This document shows, in pieces, positions 46,029 to 55,705 of a DNA stretch of 64,000 bases. The position numbers were made by a program, and so were the translations under genes. The stretch is from Bacteroidia bacterium (lineage in GTDB: Bacteria > Bacteroidota > Bacteroidia > B-17B0 > Aurantibacillaceae): contig BPGX01000009.1 in NCBI GenBank assembly GCA_026003255.1, forward strand, positions 47,224 to 111,223, given 5' to 3'. Below the pieces are notes generated by a model. The model did no database searches. It worked only from the letters and a program-made list of their open reading frames with translations, and had not been told where the DNA came from. Numbering within the stretch: the stretch's first letter is position 1; each line of letters opens with the position of its first letter.

Positions 46029-46060
46029 CAAATGTAATAAAATTAATTTGAAAAAACAAA
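46029..46060 (-). promoter_or_regulatory. Promoter TTTG-N20-TACATTTG for rpmI-rplT
   Basis: On the minus strand, TTTG (46057-46060) and TACATTTG (46029-46036) are spaced by 20 bp, 20 bp before the rpmI ATG. A full consensus match shows that the pair is transcribed without infC. Confidence 0.65.
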
Positions 46061-46094
46061 AATCTATTTTTTGATTGGCAAAATTAATTATTGA

Positions 46095-49000
46095 CTAATC
46101 TTTATTAGGTAAGCACGTCACATGTCCCACAAATTCATGTCTATTCCCTTTCAGGTCTTTCACATAAATTTTGTACACATACACATCCTGAGTGGCTTTA
46201 CCTTCGTTACCTTTTACACTACCGTCCCAACCTTTTCTAAATTCGTTACTTTGAAATATTAATTCTCCCCAACGATCAAATATCATCATTTTGTAATCAC
46301 TTTCATCAATACCAATACCTTTGGGCTGGAAAACATCGTTTAATCCATTGCCATCGGGTGTAAATACATTGGGTATATACAAATGAAATTCAGGATCAAT
46401 GCTAATTACTTTTGCAATATAATCTACACATCCATATTGATTGGTAGCAATCAGCGAAACAGTATAGGTTCCGCTATAAGTATATTCGTGAGAAGGATTG
46501 ACAATAGTAGTGGTATTAGTAGGTGAACCATAGTCACCAAAGTTCCACAGGTAACTCACAGCACCATAAGATGTATTTATAAAATTAATAGTAGGTGTTA
46601 CAATGGTAGTTCCCCATGGGTTTGCTTCAAAATCAGCAATCGGATATGGATATACTTCAATATAATTGGTTGCAACAGTGTCATAAACACAACCAAATTG
46701 ACTTACAATAGTTAACGTTGGAGAATAAACACCAGCTAATGTGTAGTTGGTGGATGTAGGATTACCCGTTGCACTTTGATCATTCCCAAAATTCCAATAG
46801 TAGGTATCAGAATTTCCACCTGATGAAACGGCTTTGAAATTAACCAGCAATGGTGCACATCCTTTTATTATATCTCCTGTAAAGCTACCTCTTGGTAATG
46901 GGTTTACATATACAGTACATGTAGTTGTAGCACTTGGTATTGAGCAACCATCATCTATTGTAACGGTATAAACATTAGGTTGCGTTAGGTAATTACCTGT
47001 AACAGTTACACTAGGTACGTTCATTCCGTTACTCCAATAATATGAATAAGGCCCGCCATTGCCAATGCTGGTAATACTCGGATATATCGTTGCTTGTTCC
47101 TTATCACAAACGGTTGTACTCATTCCAATAGCCAACAAAGGAGGCATAACAAACGCTTTGACAATTTTTACAGGAGAAGAACAATTATTCGCATCTAGTG
47201 CATACACAGTATAAAAAGTTGTGGCTGTCAATGTTTGAGAATAAGGTCCACTAGCAGTCCAACCTGTTGGCATCCATGAATAGGTGTAGGGCGGCGTTCC
47301 ACCACTTGCATTCACTGAAAGATTAACATTATTCCCATAACATATTGTATAGTTTGAAGTAGATAAAGCTACAGGTGATGGTTGATTAATAACAATAGTT
47401 GTTGAAGTAAAACAGCTATTTATGTCTAAAACATTTATTGAGTAATTTCCAGCAGTTAATCCTACCGCAACAGATGAACTTCCGCCAGAGGGATACCATG
47501 TGTACGTGTAATTACCCATTCCTCCACTGACGTTTACAGTAGCACTTCCGTTAGCATAACCAAAACATGTTGCATCTTGACTAGAAATATTTAAGGTCAA
47601 AGCTGGTGGTTGTGTGATTTGAACAGTATTTGAAATGGGACCACAATTGTTCGCATCCTTTACATAAACTGTATATATGCCTGAGGATAAGTTACTTGCA
47701 ACAGTATTATTACCGCCTGTTGGATTCCAGGTATAAGAATATCCACCCACTCCTCCAGATGCTGTAACTGTTGCATTTCCGTTACTTCCTCCGTAGCAAC
47801 TAACGCTTTGACCATTGACGCTTATACTTAATGCAGGTGGCTGATTGATTTGTACGGTAGCAGAAATTAAACAATTGTTTGCATCCGATACATTAACTGT
47901 ATATATTCCGCTAGTTAAGTTATTGGCAGTAGAGCTATTTCCACCACTTGGTGTCCATGTATACGAATAACCTCCAACACCTCCTGATACAGTGGCACTT
48001 GCGACTCCATTATTCCCTGCATTACAACTCACACTCTGGGTTTGTTGAGCAGTAATAGATAACGCGGGAGGTTGAAGAATCGAAGTGGTTCCGGTTATTA
48101 AACAGTTATTGGCATCTTTTACTTGTACAGTGTAATTTCCAGCCGATAGTCCAGAGGCACTTGAATTATTCCCACCTGTTGGTAACCATGTATAAGTATA
48201 AGGTGCAACCCCACTACTTACGTTCACTGTGGCACTTCCATTGCTACCTCCGTTACAACTGACAGAAGTTGTTGGGATACTTGTAATAGATGGCATTGGA
48301 GTACCAGGAACATTGACAGTAGCAGACGCCGTGCAACCATTGGCATCTTGTACAATAGCTGTGAAATTTCCGGTTGAGAGACCGGTCGCAACAGAAGCAT
48401 TGCCACCAGTAGGATTCCATGTATAATTGAAGGGACCAGTACCCCCTCCAGTAACTGTTACAGTTGCTGAACCAAGACTAGAACAACTTGCTGAACTTGA
48501 GGCAATAGAAAGTGTCATGGATGGTGGCTGACTTATCGTAATTGTTTCGGTTTTGGCACAGTTGGCATCTTGTATTGTTACCGTGTATTGACCAGCCGAC
48601 AATCCAGTAGCTAATGCTCCATTTCCACCTGTGGGTGACCATGTATAATTGAAAGGAGCTGTTCCTCCTGTAACACTTACTGAAGCAGATCCATTCGAAC
48701 CTCCGTAACAGGAAACGTTTGTTGCTGTAACATTGGCAGTAAATCCACCGCCAACGCTAACAGTAACGGTTTGAGGAGATGAGCAGGAAATAATAGGATT
48801 ACAAACAACGGTATAAATACCGGGAGTGTTGGCAGTAATGCATTGAGTATTGGCAGTTCCTCCGCCTGGTATGCTCCAGTTGTAAGACGCAAAACCCGCT
48901 GGTGCACAGATATTTGCCCCAGCACAGGCGGGTGGTATTGCAAATGTGGAATTTGTACAATCGGCATCAATATAAGCATACGCCCAATCAACTTGATATA

Positions 49001-49868
49001 CACACCAGTTTACGCTGGCTTGAAGCGTAACGTTTTGTCCAATATAAGGGGTCAAATCAACATTTACGGTAGTCCATGGTAAATAAGTAACATTACAGTT
49101 GCTACAACCTGTATAACATCTGGTATCCATTGCACCAAATTGTGGTGTGGCACCAGATAAACCAACAAACTGCCCGGAGCTACCATCCCAATATACTTTA
49201 AAGTAAGGGCATGGTAGTTGATTACCGTTTTGGTCTAAAATTTTTATTTCAACATAGGCCGCTTCAGATGGCGTGTGTGGAAAGTTATAAACAACAAATG
49301 CAAAATGTAAAGCAAATTGAGCATTAGCAGCACTAACTGGAATAACTCTTTGTGCAGTTGAATTGCAAAAATTACCCATTGAACTAGAAGTGCAGCTACA
49401 ACCAACCGACCAATCGTTCCCTAACATTAAAGAATAATTACCGCCCGGATACACTCTCGGAAAATTACCCCACATATCTGTACCGCTATTAACTACCTGA
49501 AAGTATCCTGATCCACCACTAGTGTTTAACATTGTCCATGTGCTCGTGTTACCTGCTTCAAAGTCGATATTGGTACAACCGGCTGGTTGAGGACCTTGTT
49601 GTATAGTATTGTTCCCCCCAATTAATTTTGAAGTATTCAACTGAAGATTTTGATAAGGTCTTAGATTAAATTTACGAATTATCCAGTTTCGTTTAATCTG
49701 TTCCAAAAACTGTTCTCTCTGGCTTTCATCTACAACATGTTTGATATGTTCTAATGCATGTTGTTCATTAAACCCAGCTAAGGAATCAATTTGAGATAAT
49801 AAACTTAATGGTAAACTAATGATGAATAGTAAACATAATTTTCGAAAAACTGTTGTATATTTTTTCAT
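46095..49868 (-). CDS. Giant surface adhesin: SprB repeats, PKD domains, CHU_C gliding-type T9SS C-terminus
   Basis: 1257 aa, intact. A signal peptide (about 1-28, LLSQ) leads into a jelly-roll-like region (CTNIDFEAGNTSTWTML) with many Cys. About seven SprB-type repeats follow, each starting VSCYGGSNGSASVSVTGG and ending DANNC, from about 375 to 850. Two PKD-type domains come next (YYWNFGNDQSATGNP; SYLWNFGDYGS). The last 90 residues, LYIPNVFTPDGNGLNDVFQ ... FVGHVTCLP, are the gliding-motility-associated CHU_C domain, a type B T9SS signal. Role: attachment or gliding on surfaces, by analogy with SprB. Its C-terminus is nearly identical to that of the neighbouring gene, so the two are tandem paralogues. 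Confidence 0.93.
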   Translation of the reverse strand: MKKYTTVFRKLCLLFIISLPLSLLSQIDSLAGFNEQHALEHIKHVVDESQREQFLEQIKRNWIIRKFNLRPYQNLQLNTSKLIGGNNTIQQGPQPAGCTNIDFEAGNTSTWTMLNTSGGSGYFQVVNSGTDMWGNFPRVYPGGNYSLMLGNDWSVGCSCTSSSMGNFCNSTAQRVIPVSAANAQFALHFAFVVYNFPHTPSEAAYVEIKILDQNGNQLPCPYFKVYWDGSSGQFVGLSGATPQFGAMDTRCYTGCSNCNVTYLPWTTVNVDLTPYIGQNVTLQASVNWCVYQVDWAYAYIDADCTNSTFAIPPACAGANICAPAGFASYNWSIPGGGTANTQCITANTPGIYTVVCNPIISCSSPQTVTVSVGGGFTANVTATNVSCYGGSNGSASVSVTGGTAPFNYTWSPTGGNGALATGLSAGQYTVTIQDANCAKTETITISQPPSMTLSIASSSASCSSLGSATVTVTGGGTGPFNYTWNPTGGNASVATGLSTGNFTAIVQDANGCTASATVNVPGTPMPSITSIPTTSVSCNGGSNGSATVNVSSGVAPYTYTWLPTGGNNSSASGLSAGNYTVQVKDANNCLITGTTSILQPPALSITAQQTQSVSCNAGNNGVASATVSGGVGGYSYTWTPSGGNSSTANNLTSGIYTVNVSDANNCLISATVQINQPPALSISVNGQSVSCYGGSNGNATVTASGGVGGYSYTWNPTGGNNTVASNLSSGIYTVYVKDANNCGPISNTVQITQPPALTLNISSQDATCFGYANGSATVNVSGGMGNYTYTWYPSGGSSSVAVGLTAGNYSINVLDINSCFTSTTIVINQPSPVALSTSNYTICYGNNVNLSVNASGGTPPYTYSWMPTGWTASGPYSQTLTATTFYTVYALDANNCSSPVKIVKAFVMPPLLAIGMSTTVCDKEQATIYPSITSIGNGGPYSYYWSNGMNVPSVTVTGNYLTQPNVYTVTIDDGCSIPSATTTCTVYVNPLPRGSFTGDIIKGCAPLLVNFKAVSSGGNSDTYYWNFGNDQSATGNPTSTNYTLAGVYSPTLTIVSQFGCVYDTVATNYIEVYPYPIADFEANPWGTTIVTPTINFINTSYGAVSYLWNFGDYGSPTNTTTIVNPSHEYTYSGTYTVSLIATNQYGCVDYIAKVISIDPEFHLYIPNVFTPDGNGLNDVFQPKGIGIDESDYKMMIFDRWGELIFQSNEFRKGWDGSVKGNEGKATQDVYVYKIYVKDLKGNRHEFVGHVTCLPNKD

Positions 49869-49960
49869 AGATATTGGTTTTTCTGCAAATTAAAAATATT
49901 TATTCTTATTTATACCCACCATTTATAGAATTTTAATGCCTTTTGAAAAAAATATAGTTT

Positions 49961-52900
49961 CTATTTATCTCCTGTATAAGGCAAGCAAGTCACATGTCCC
50001 ACAAATTCATGTCTATTGCCTTTCAAATCTCTTACATAAATTTTGTACACATACACATCTTGAGTGGCTTTGCCTTCGCTTCCTTTGATACTTCCGTCCC
50101 AACCTTTTTGGAAGTTATTACTTTCAAAAACGAGCTCACCCCATCTGTCAAATATAAGCATTTTGTAATCACTTTCGTCTATACCGATGCCTTTTGGTTG
50201 GAAGACATCGTTTAGTCCGTTACCATCGGGAGTAAAAGCATCCGGGATGTATAAGCTAAATACTTTATCGACATAGATTACTTTAGTGATATAGTCAGCA
50301 CAGCCATATTCATTTTTTGCTATTAGTGCTACCGTGTAGGTTCCGGAGTACAAATATTCATGACTTGGGTTGGATTTGAGTGCTGGTATTGAGTAAGCCG
50401 CTGGCAGAGGGTCGCCGAAGTTCCATTGATAGCTGACGGCACCGGAAGATAGATTGATAAAATTAACGAGGGGGTCGTATGGCGTTACGGTCCAGCTATC
50501 AGCTTCAAAGTCGGCAGTTGGATAGCCATAAGTTTGAATGTAGTTAGTTAGTACGGTTTGTGTAATACATCCGTATTGACTTTCGGCAGTTAAGGTGGGA
50601 GAATAAACGCCGGGAGCAGTGTAGCTGGTAGCAACAGGATTGCCTGTAGCAGTCAATCCATTTCCAAAATCCCATGTATAAGAACTTACACTAACACTAT
50701 TGGTATTGGCTGTAAAGTTGACATTCACCGGCACACAACCTTTTGTGATGTCAGCGCTGAAAGAGATGACGGGGTTAGGATAGATGAAGATGGTAAATTC
50801 AGCGATGGCTGAGGGGTTTGTACAACCATCGTCCACGATGACCGAGTAAGTATTAGAAGTTCCGAGTGCGATGTTAGCATTAACGGTGATAGAGGGCGAG
50901 GAGGCGCCATTGCTCCAGATGTAAGTGTATGGTCCGTTATTACCTGGACTGGTAATAGTTGGATAGAGCGTGATGCTTTGTCCATCGCAGAGATTGGCGG
51001 TGAAGCCGGTAGCTGATAGAGGAGGTCTAACGAACACCGTGATAACAGAAGACGGTCCTGTACAACCGTTAGCATCATTGACACTCACTTGATAATTAGT
51101 AGTTACTGTTGGGTTTACAGTAATTGGTCCGCCGGTAGTGGTGATGTTAGGGTTCCATGAATAGGAGTAAGGCGGCGTTCCGCCATTGGCATTAGCGGAG
51201 ATATTGGTGCTGTTGCCGAAGCAGATGGTTGGGTTAGGTGTAACGGCGAGGTTGATAGCGGAAGGTTGTGTGATGTTAATGTTGGCAGAAATAGGACATC
51301 CGTTGGCGTCATTGACTTGTATGGTATAATTTCCTGCGAAGAGATTGGAAGCGGTTGTGTTATTGCCTCCTGTTGGGGACCAGGTATAGGTGTATCCGCC
51401 CACGCCGCCGGATACAGAGGCGGTTGCAATACGCCGTCGTTGTAGCCGTTGCAGGTAGACGTTGGTTCCTGTGACGGTTATACTTAATGCGGGCGGTTGA
51501 TTAATTTGGACGGTGGTGCTGATAGGCCCGCAGTTGTTAGCATCGGATACACTTATGGTATAAATGCCGGCGGTCAGACCTGATGCTGCTGGCACTATTT
51601 CCGCCTGTTGGCGCCCATGTGTAGGAGTAACCACCGACACCGCCGCTGGCGGTTGCATTAGCAGCACCGTTGTTTCCGCCGTTACAACTTACGCTTTGCG
51701 TTTGAGTAGCGGTGAGGGATAAGGCAGGCGGTTCAAGTATCTGGACGGTGGATGAGATAGTACAATTGTTAGCGTCACTGACGGTGATGGTGTAGATTCC
51801 TGTTGTAAGACCGGAAGCAGTTGAACTATTTCCGCCGGTAGGTGACCATGTATAAGTATATCCACCCACACCGCCGCTGGGGGAAGCATTAGCAGCACCA
51901 TTGTTACCGCCGTTACAACTTACGCTTTGGGTTTGAGTAGCGGTGAGAGAAAGAGCAGGTGGTTGAGAAATGGTTATGACGGTATTGGTGATACAGTTGT
52001 TATTGTCTTTGACCTGAACGGAATAAGTTCCTCCGGATAATCCTGTGGCAACGGAGGAAGTACTAACGGAAGGTGTCCATGTATAGGAGTAGGGTGTAGC
52101 ACCGCCGGAGAGGTTGATGGTGGCAGAGCCGTTGGAAAGTCCGTTACAAGCGACCGAGTTAATATTCACACCACTAATGCTAACGGCAGGAGCCCCTGTG
52201 ATATTGGCAACGGCAGTAGTATAGCAGTTGTTTGCATCTTTGATGGTTACGGTGTAAGAACCTGGAGAGAGCCCTGTGGCGATGTTGGAGTTTCCGCCGC
52301 TAGGCGACCATGTGTAGGAATAAGGGGCTACAGCACCGCTTACAGATACGGTAGCAGAACCGGGTGTTGAACAGCTGGCGGATTGAGTGGTCATGGCAAG
52401 AGTGTAGGGAGAAGGTTGAGTGATTTGGACAGTTGCGTTGGCAGAACAGTTGTTAGCATCTTTAACGGTAACGGTATAATTGCCGGCTATTAGACCTGTT
52501 GCGGAGGCGCTATTTCCGCCTGTTGGTGACCATGTGTAGGAGTAACCACCGACGCCGCCGCTGGCGGTTGCATTAGCAGCACCGTTGTTACCTCCGTTAC
52601 AACTTACGCTTTGAGTTTGTGTGGCGGTGAGAGATAAAGCAGGTGGTTGTTGGATTTGAACAGTAGTAGAGATAGAACAGTTATTAGCGTCTTTGACGGT
52701 GATGGTGTAGATTCCTGTTGTAAGACCGGAAGCAGTTGAACTATTTCCGCCGGTAGGTGACCATGTATAAGTATATCCACCCACACCGCCGCTGGGGGAA
52801 GCATTAGCAGCACCATTGTTACCGCCGTTACAACTTACGCTTTGGGTTTGGGTTGCGGTGAGGGAAAGTGCTGGTGGTTGAGAAATAGTGATGACGGTAT

Positions 52901-54654
52901 TGGTGATACAGTTGTTGTTGTCTTTGACCTGAACGGAATAGGTTCCTCCGGCTAAGTCCTGTGGCGACGGAGGAAGTACTTACGGAAGGTGTCCATGTAT
53001 AGGAGTAAGGCGTGTAGCACCGCCGGAGACGTTGATGGTGGCAGAGCCGTTGGACAAGTCCGTTACAGGCGACCGAGTGAATATGCAGGCACCACTAAGG
53101 CTAACGGCGATGGTTGAGCCCCTGTGTTATTGGCAACGGCAGTTGTGTAGCAGTTAGTATTGCATCTTTGATGGTCACGGTGTAAGTTCCCACTGCAGAG
53201 AGCCCGGTAGAAGCAGATGGTCTGGAGTTTCCGCCGCTTGGCGACCATGTGTAAGAGAATAGGTGGTGTTCCTCCTGAAGTTGTCACCGCTTGCACTTCC
53301 GGTAGCAAGAGCCGGGTGTTGAACAAGCTGGCGGAATTGAGTGGTCACGGCAAGCGGTGTATGAGAGGAGCGTTGCGTGATTGTGGACTAATGTAGTGCC
53401 TGTATGGCAGCCCAGTTGTTAGCATCTTTTACGGTAACGGTATAATTGCCGGCTACTTAGATCCTGTTGCGGTAGGCACTATTTCCTCCTGCTTGGTGAC
53501 CAGGTGTAGGAGATAAGGCGCGGTACCTCCTGTTACTGAAACGCTGGCACTACCATTTGAGCCATTAGCACAAGGTATACAAGTTGTATGTTTGAGTAAC
53601 TGCGGAGAGCGGTCATGCAGGGGGAGGCAAGTAACAGAACAACAGGCAGGAAGCGGTTTGATTAACTGCAAAAGCCCTAACATGTCCGGCCGGCAGAGCA
53701 ATCGCTGCCGTCAGCAACATCATAGTTGCACCGGTTGAATTGTAAACCAGATGCAACTATAAGTATTGGATGTAGTAAATGGTGGGCTTAATGTAATTGG
53801 AGTTCCACCGCAACTATGTTGCTGATAGTGATGATTTACCTGTGCTTGCGGGGAATGCTGCCCCTGCGTGATTACTGCCTGTCACTACCGAAATAAGTGC
53901 TCGTAGAAGGATTAACACCAGTAGCACTTGGCGAAGCAGGCATTCCTGTAAGATTGTACATTAAAAGTTCCTCCAGTTTAAGTATGCTCCAGTGCCACCT
54001 GCTTGAGTAGCAGTATTATCCCTGGTAGGTTGCTGTTGGATCCCTGTAATTAGTCATTCAAGTAATTCCATCTACGGCCCTGTTCGGGTCTGCGATAGCA
54101 TTGGGTATATTAACAGTATTCTGTTGCATGACCGGTAGAATAATTCCGGTTACGTCCCATCTTCAATACTATGGGACCTGCTTCTCGCCCGAGGTCATAA
54201 TATTGATGGACCGGTACAGTTTGCGGCTGGGGGTTGGTTTGTTAAGGCCCCCATAGAGACCTAAAGGGTCTATGTCATACATTAGTCACGAGTTCCTGTC
54301 AATGCAGATAGCAATAGGATCCAGAGGCAGCAATAGCTTTAAGTACTACCTGAAGACAGGGTTGGAAGTCCTGAGTTAGATAAACATGCCGGATAATCCT
54401 GGTCCTGGTGAAGGTGTGTAGCTGGTTGTACTCATTATTCACACCTGCTGGAACGTAATTTAAGCTCACGGTTGTTGCGCAGAATAGAAAGGTGTCATTG
54501 CAAAAATCTCGTTGTTAGAATCACCAATTTGTTGTAAATTAGAGTTAGCTGCATTGCATTTTATGTCCTTGGCAGGAAAAGTTTTGACAGTAACCAAAAT
54601 TGTAGAATGAAAAGATAAAGACTAATACAATACGGGGATTTACTGATTTCTCAT
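49961..54654 (-). pseudogene. Second SprB/CHU_C adhesin, frameshifted throughout as read
   Basis: One gene of about 1560 codons broken into pieces: 49961..51667 (CHU_C end, PKD, repeats), 51537..52784 (SprB repeats) and many short stretches up to 54654. The probable start is ATG 54654, with a shifted frame soon after; a signal-like VLVFIFSFYNFGYCQ lies at about 54585-54630. The repeats read VSCNGGNNGAANATASGGVGGY and alternate with SPGSYTVTIKDANNC. Internal comparison (51.98-52.5 versus 52.9-53.5 kb) shows mostly extra single bases, so sequencing error is a better explanation than decay for at least that part. TAGATTTG at 54673-54680 is a likely promoter element. Role as for its neighbour. 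Confidence 0.8.
51600..53520 (-). repeat. ~915-bp higher-order tandem repeat inside the second adhesin
   Basis: Blocks recur at an offset of 915 bp: the sequence at about 51804-51930 reappears at 52719-52845 nearly base for base, and the next 500 bp at 52895-53470 match 51980-52555 with scattered insertions. The unit spans several SprB repeats (305 codons). Confidence 0.75.
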
Positions 54655-54672
54655 ATTTTACTTTTGTTGATG

Positions 54673-54680
54673 CAAATCTA
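54673..54680 (-). promoter_or_regulatory. Candidate -7 element for the second adhesin
   Basis: TAGATTTG on the minus strand, 18 bp before the presumed ATG at 54654. Confidence 0.4.
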
Positions 54681-54836
54681 AATATTTAACTGTTCTTAAT
54701 TGGATAATCGTTCAATAAATCAAATAGCCCGTTCGCTCAATAAAAGTGTCATTTCACTCAATAAGTAAAATAAAATTATGATTTTGGATATTTGCAGGTG
54801 TAAAAAAACTCTTTTTACTTTACGGCAAAACTTTTT

Positions 54837-55244
54837 ATGATAAAAAAAATTGAGCATATTGGGATTGCTGTTAAGTCATTAGAAGTACAAAAAGTTTTTG
54901 ATAAGATTTTAAACAATAAAGCATATAAAGAAGAAAAAGTGGAGAGTGAAAAAGTGAAAGCTATTTTTTATCAAACAGGGGAAAGTAAAATTGAACTTTT
55001 AGAAAGCACTGATGAAACAGGAACAATAGCCAAGTATATTGAAAAAAGAGGAGAAGGTATTCATCACATTGCTTTTGCAGTAGATAATTTGCTTGAAGAA
55101 ATGAAACGATTACAAAGTGAAGGTTTTGAATTCATTTATCCTGAACCGAAGAGAGGTGCGGATAATCAATTGATTAATTTTATTCATCCTAAATTTACAC
55201 ACGGTGTATTAATTGAATTGTGTCAGGAGGTTAATGAGTTATGA
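54837..55244 (+). CDS. mce: Methylmalonyl-CoA epimerase
   Basis: Interconverts R- and S-methylmalonyl-CoA in the propionate/succinate route. 135 aa, standard. VOC fold with metal ligands visible: KKIEHIGIAVKS (His), KIELLES (Glu), GEGIHHIAFAVDN (His) and GVLIELCQ (Glu). Cytoplasmic. The mutase genes are not adjacent here; the next gene is a hot-dog thioesterase, so a small acyl-CoA operon is possible. Confidence 0.93.
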   Translation: MIKKIEHIGIAVKSLEVQKVFDKILNNKAYKEEKVESEKVKAIFYQTGESKIELLESTDETGTIAKYIEKRGEGIHHIAFAVDNLLEEMKRLQSEGFEFIYPEPKRGADNQLINFIHPKFTHGVLIELCQEVNEL

Positions 55245-55300
55245 GTTGTTAGTGATGAATTATGAGTTATAAATTAAGTATTGAGTAATGAGTTATGAAT
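55233..55300. repeat. Degenerate ATGAGTTATGA-type tandem repeat
   Basis: The end of mce and the gap after it hold reiterated TTATGAGTT/ATGAATTATGAG words (TAATGAGTTATGAGTTGTTA, ATGAATTATGAGTTATAAA, AATGAGTTATGAATTAAA). It looks like simple-sequence expansion rather than a protein-binding array. Confidence 0.6.
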
Positions 55301-55318
55301 TAAAAATAATAAAATGAT

Positions 55319-55705
55319 ATGCAGTTAGAAGAGTTGATAAAAAAGAGTGAGACGAGAATTTTTAAAGCAATTTTTCCAAACACGACGAATCATTATGATA
55401 CCTTGTTTGGAGGAACAGCGATGCAATGGATGGATGAGGTGGCGTTTATTACAGCAACTCGTTTTTCAAGAAAAAAATGTGTAACAGTGTGTTCGGATAG
55501 AATTGATTTTAAGAAGCCCATTCCTGCTGGTACAATTGTTGAATTGGTTGGGCGAGTAAGTAAGGTGGGGACAACAAGTGTAGTAGTCAAAGTGGAAATT
55601 TTTATGGAGGATATGTATTCTGATCACAGAGAAAAAGCCATTAGTGGAGAGTTTACGTTTGTGGCAATTGATGAAAATAAGAAACCAGTGAAAATTTTGG
55701 ATTAA
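55319..55705 (+). CDS. Acyl-CoA thioesterase (hot-dog, YciA/BACH type)
   Basis: 128 aa. PNTTNHYDTLFGGTAMQWMDEVAFITATRFS is the conserved hot-dog helix with the catalytic Asp of the BACH/YciA group, followed by TVCSDRIDFKKPIPAGTIVELVGRV. It hydrolyses acyl-CoA esters in the cytoplasm. The stop TAA shares an A with the ATG of the next gene (TAATG), so the two are translationally coupled. Confidence 0.9.
   Translation: MQLEELIKKSETRIFKAIFPNTTNHYDTLFGGTAMQWMDEVAFITATRFSRKKCVTVCSDRIDFKKPIPAGTIVELVGRVSKVGTTSVVVKVEIFMEDMYSDHREKAISGEFTFVAIDENKKPVKILD

Noticed and set aside
51689-52816. Two near-identical 70-aa ORFs (51689..51901 and 52604..52816)
   Set aside because: Shadow frames of SprB repeats; they look alike only because the DNA repeats at 915 bp.
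53063-53701. Separate small genes at 53063..53326 and 53453..53701
   Set aside because: They are fragments of the frameshifted adhesin; pieces such as NGSNGSASVSVTGGTAPY belong to SprB repeats.
46095-54654. Possible CRISPR array in the regularly repeated DNA
   Set aside because: The repeats are about 200-270 bp, open in one frame and translate into SprB units; there are no short identical repeats with unique spacers and no cas genes.
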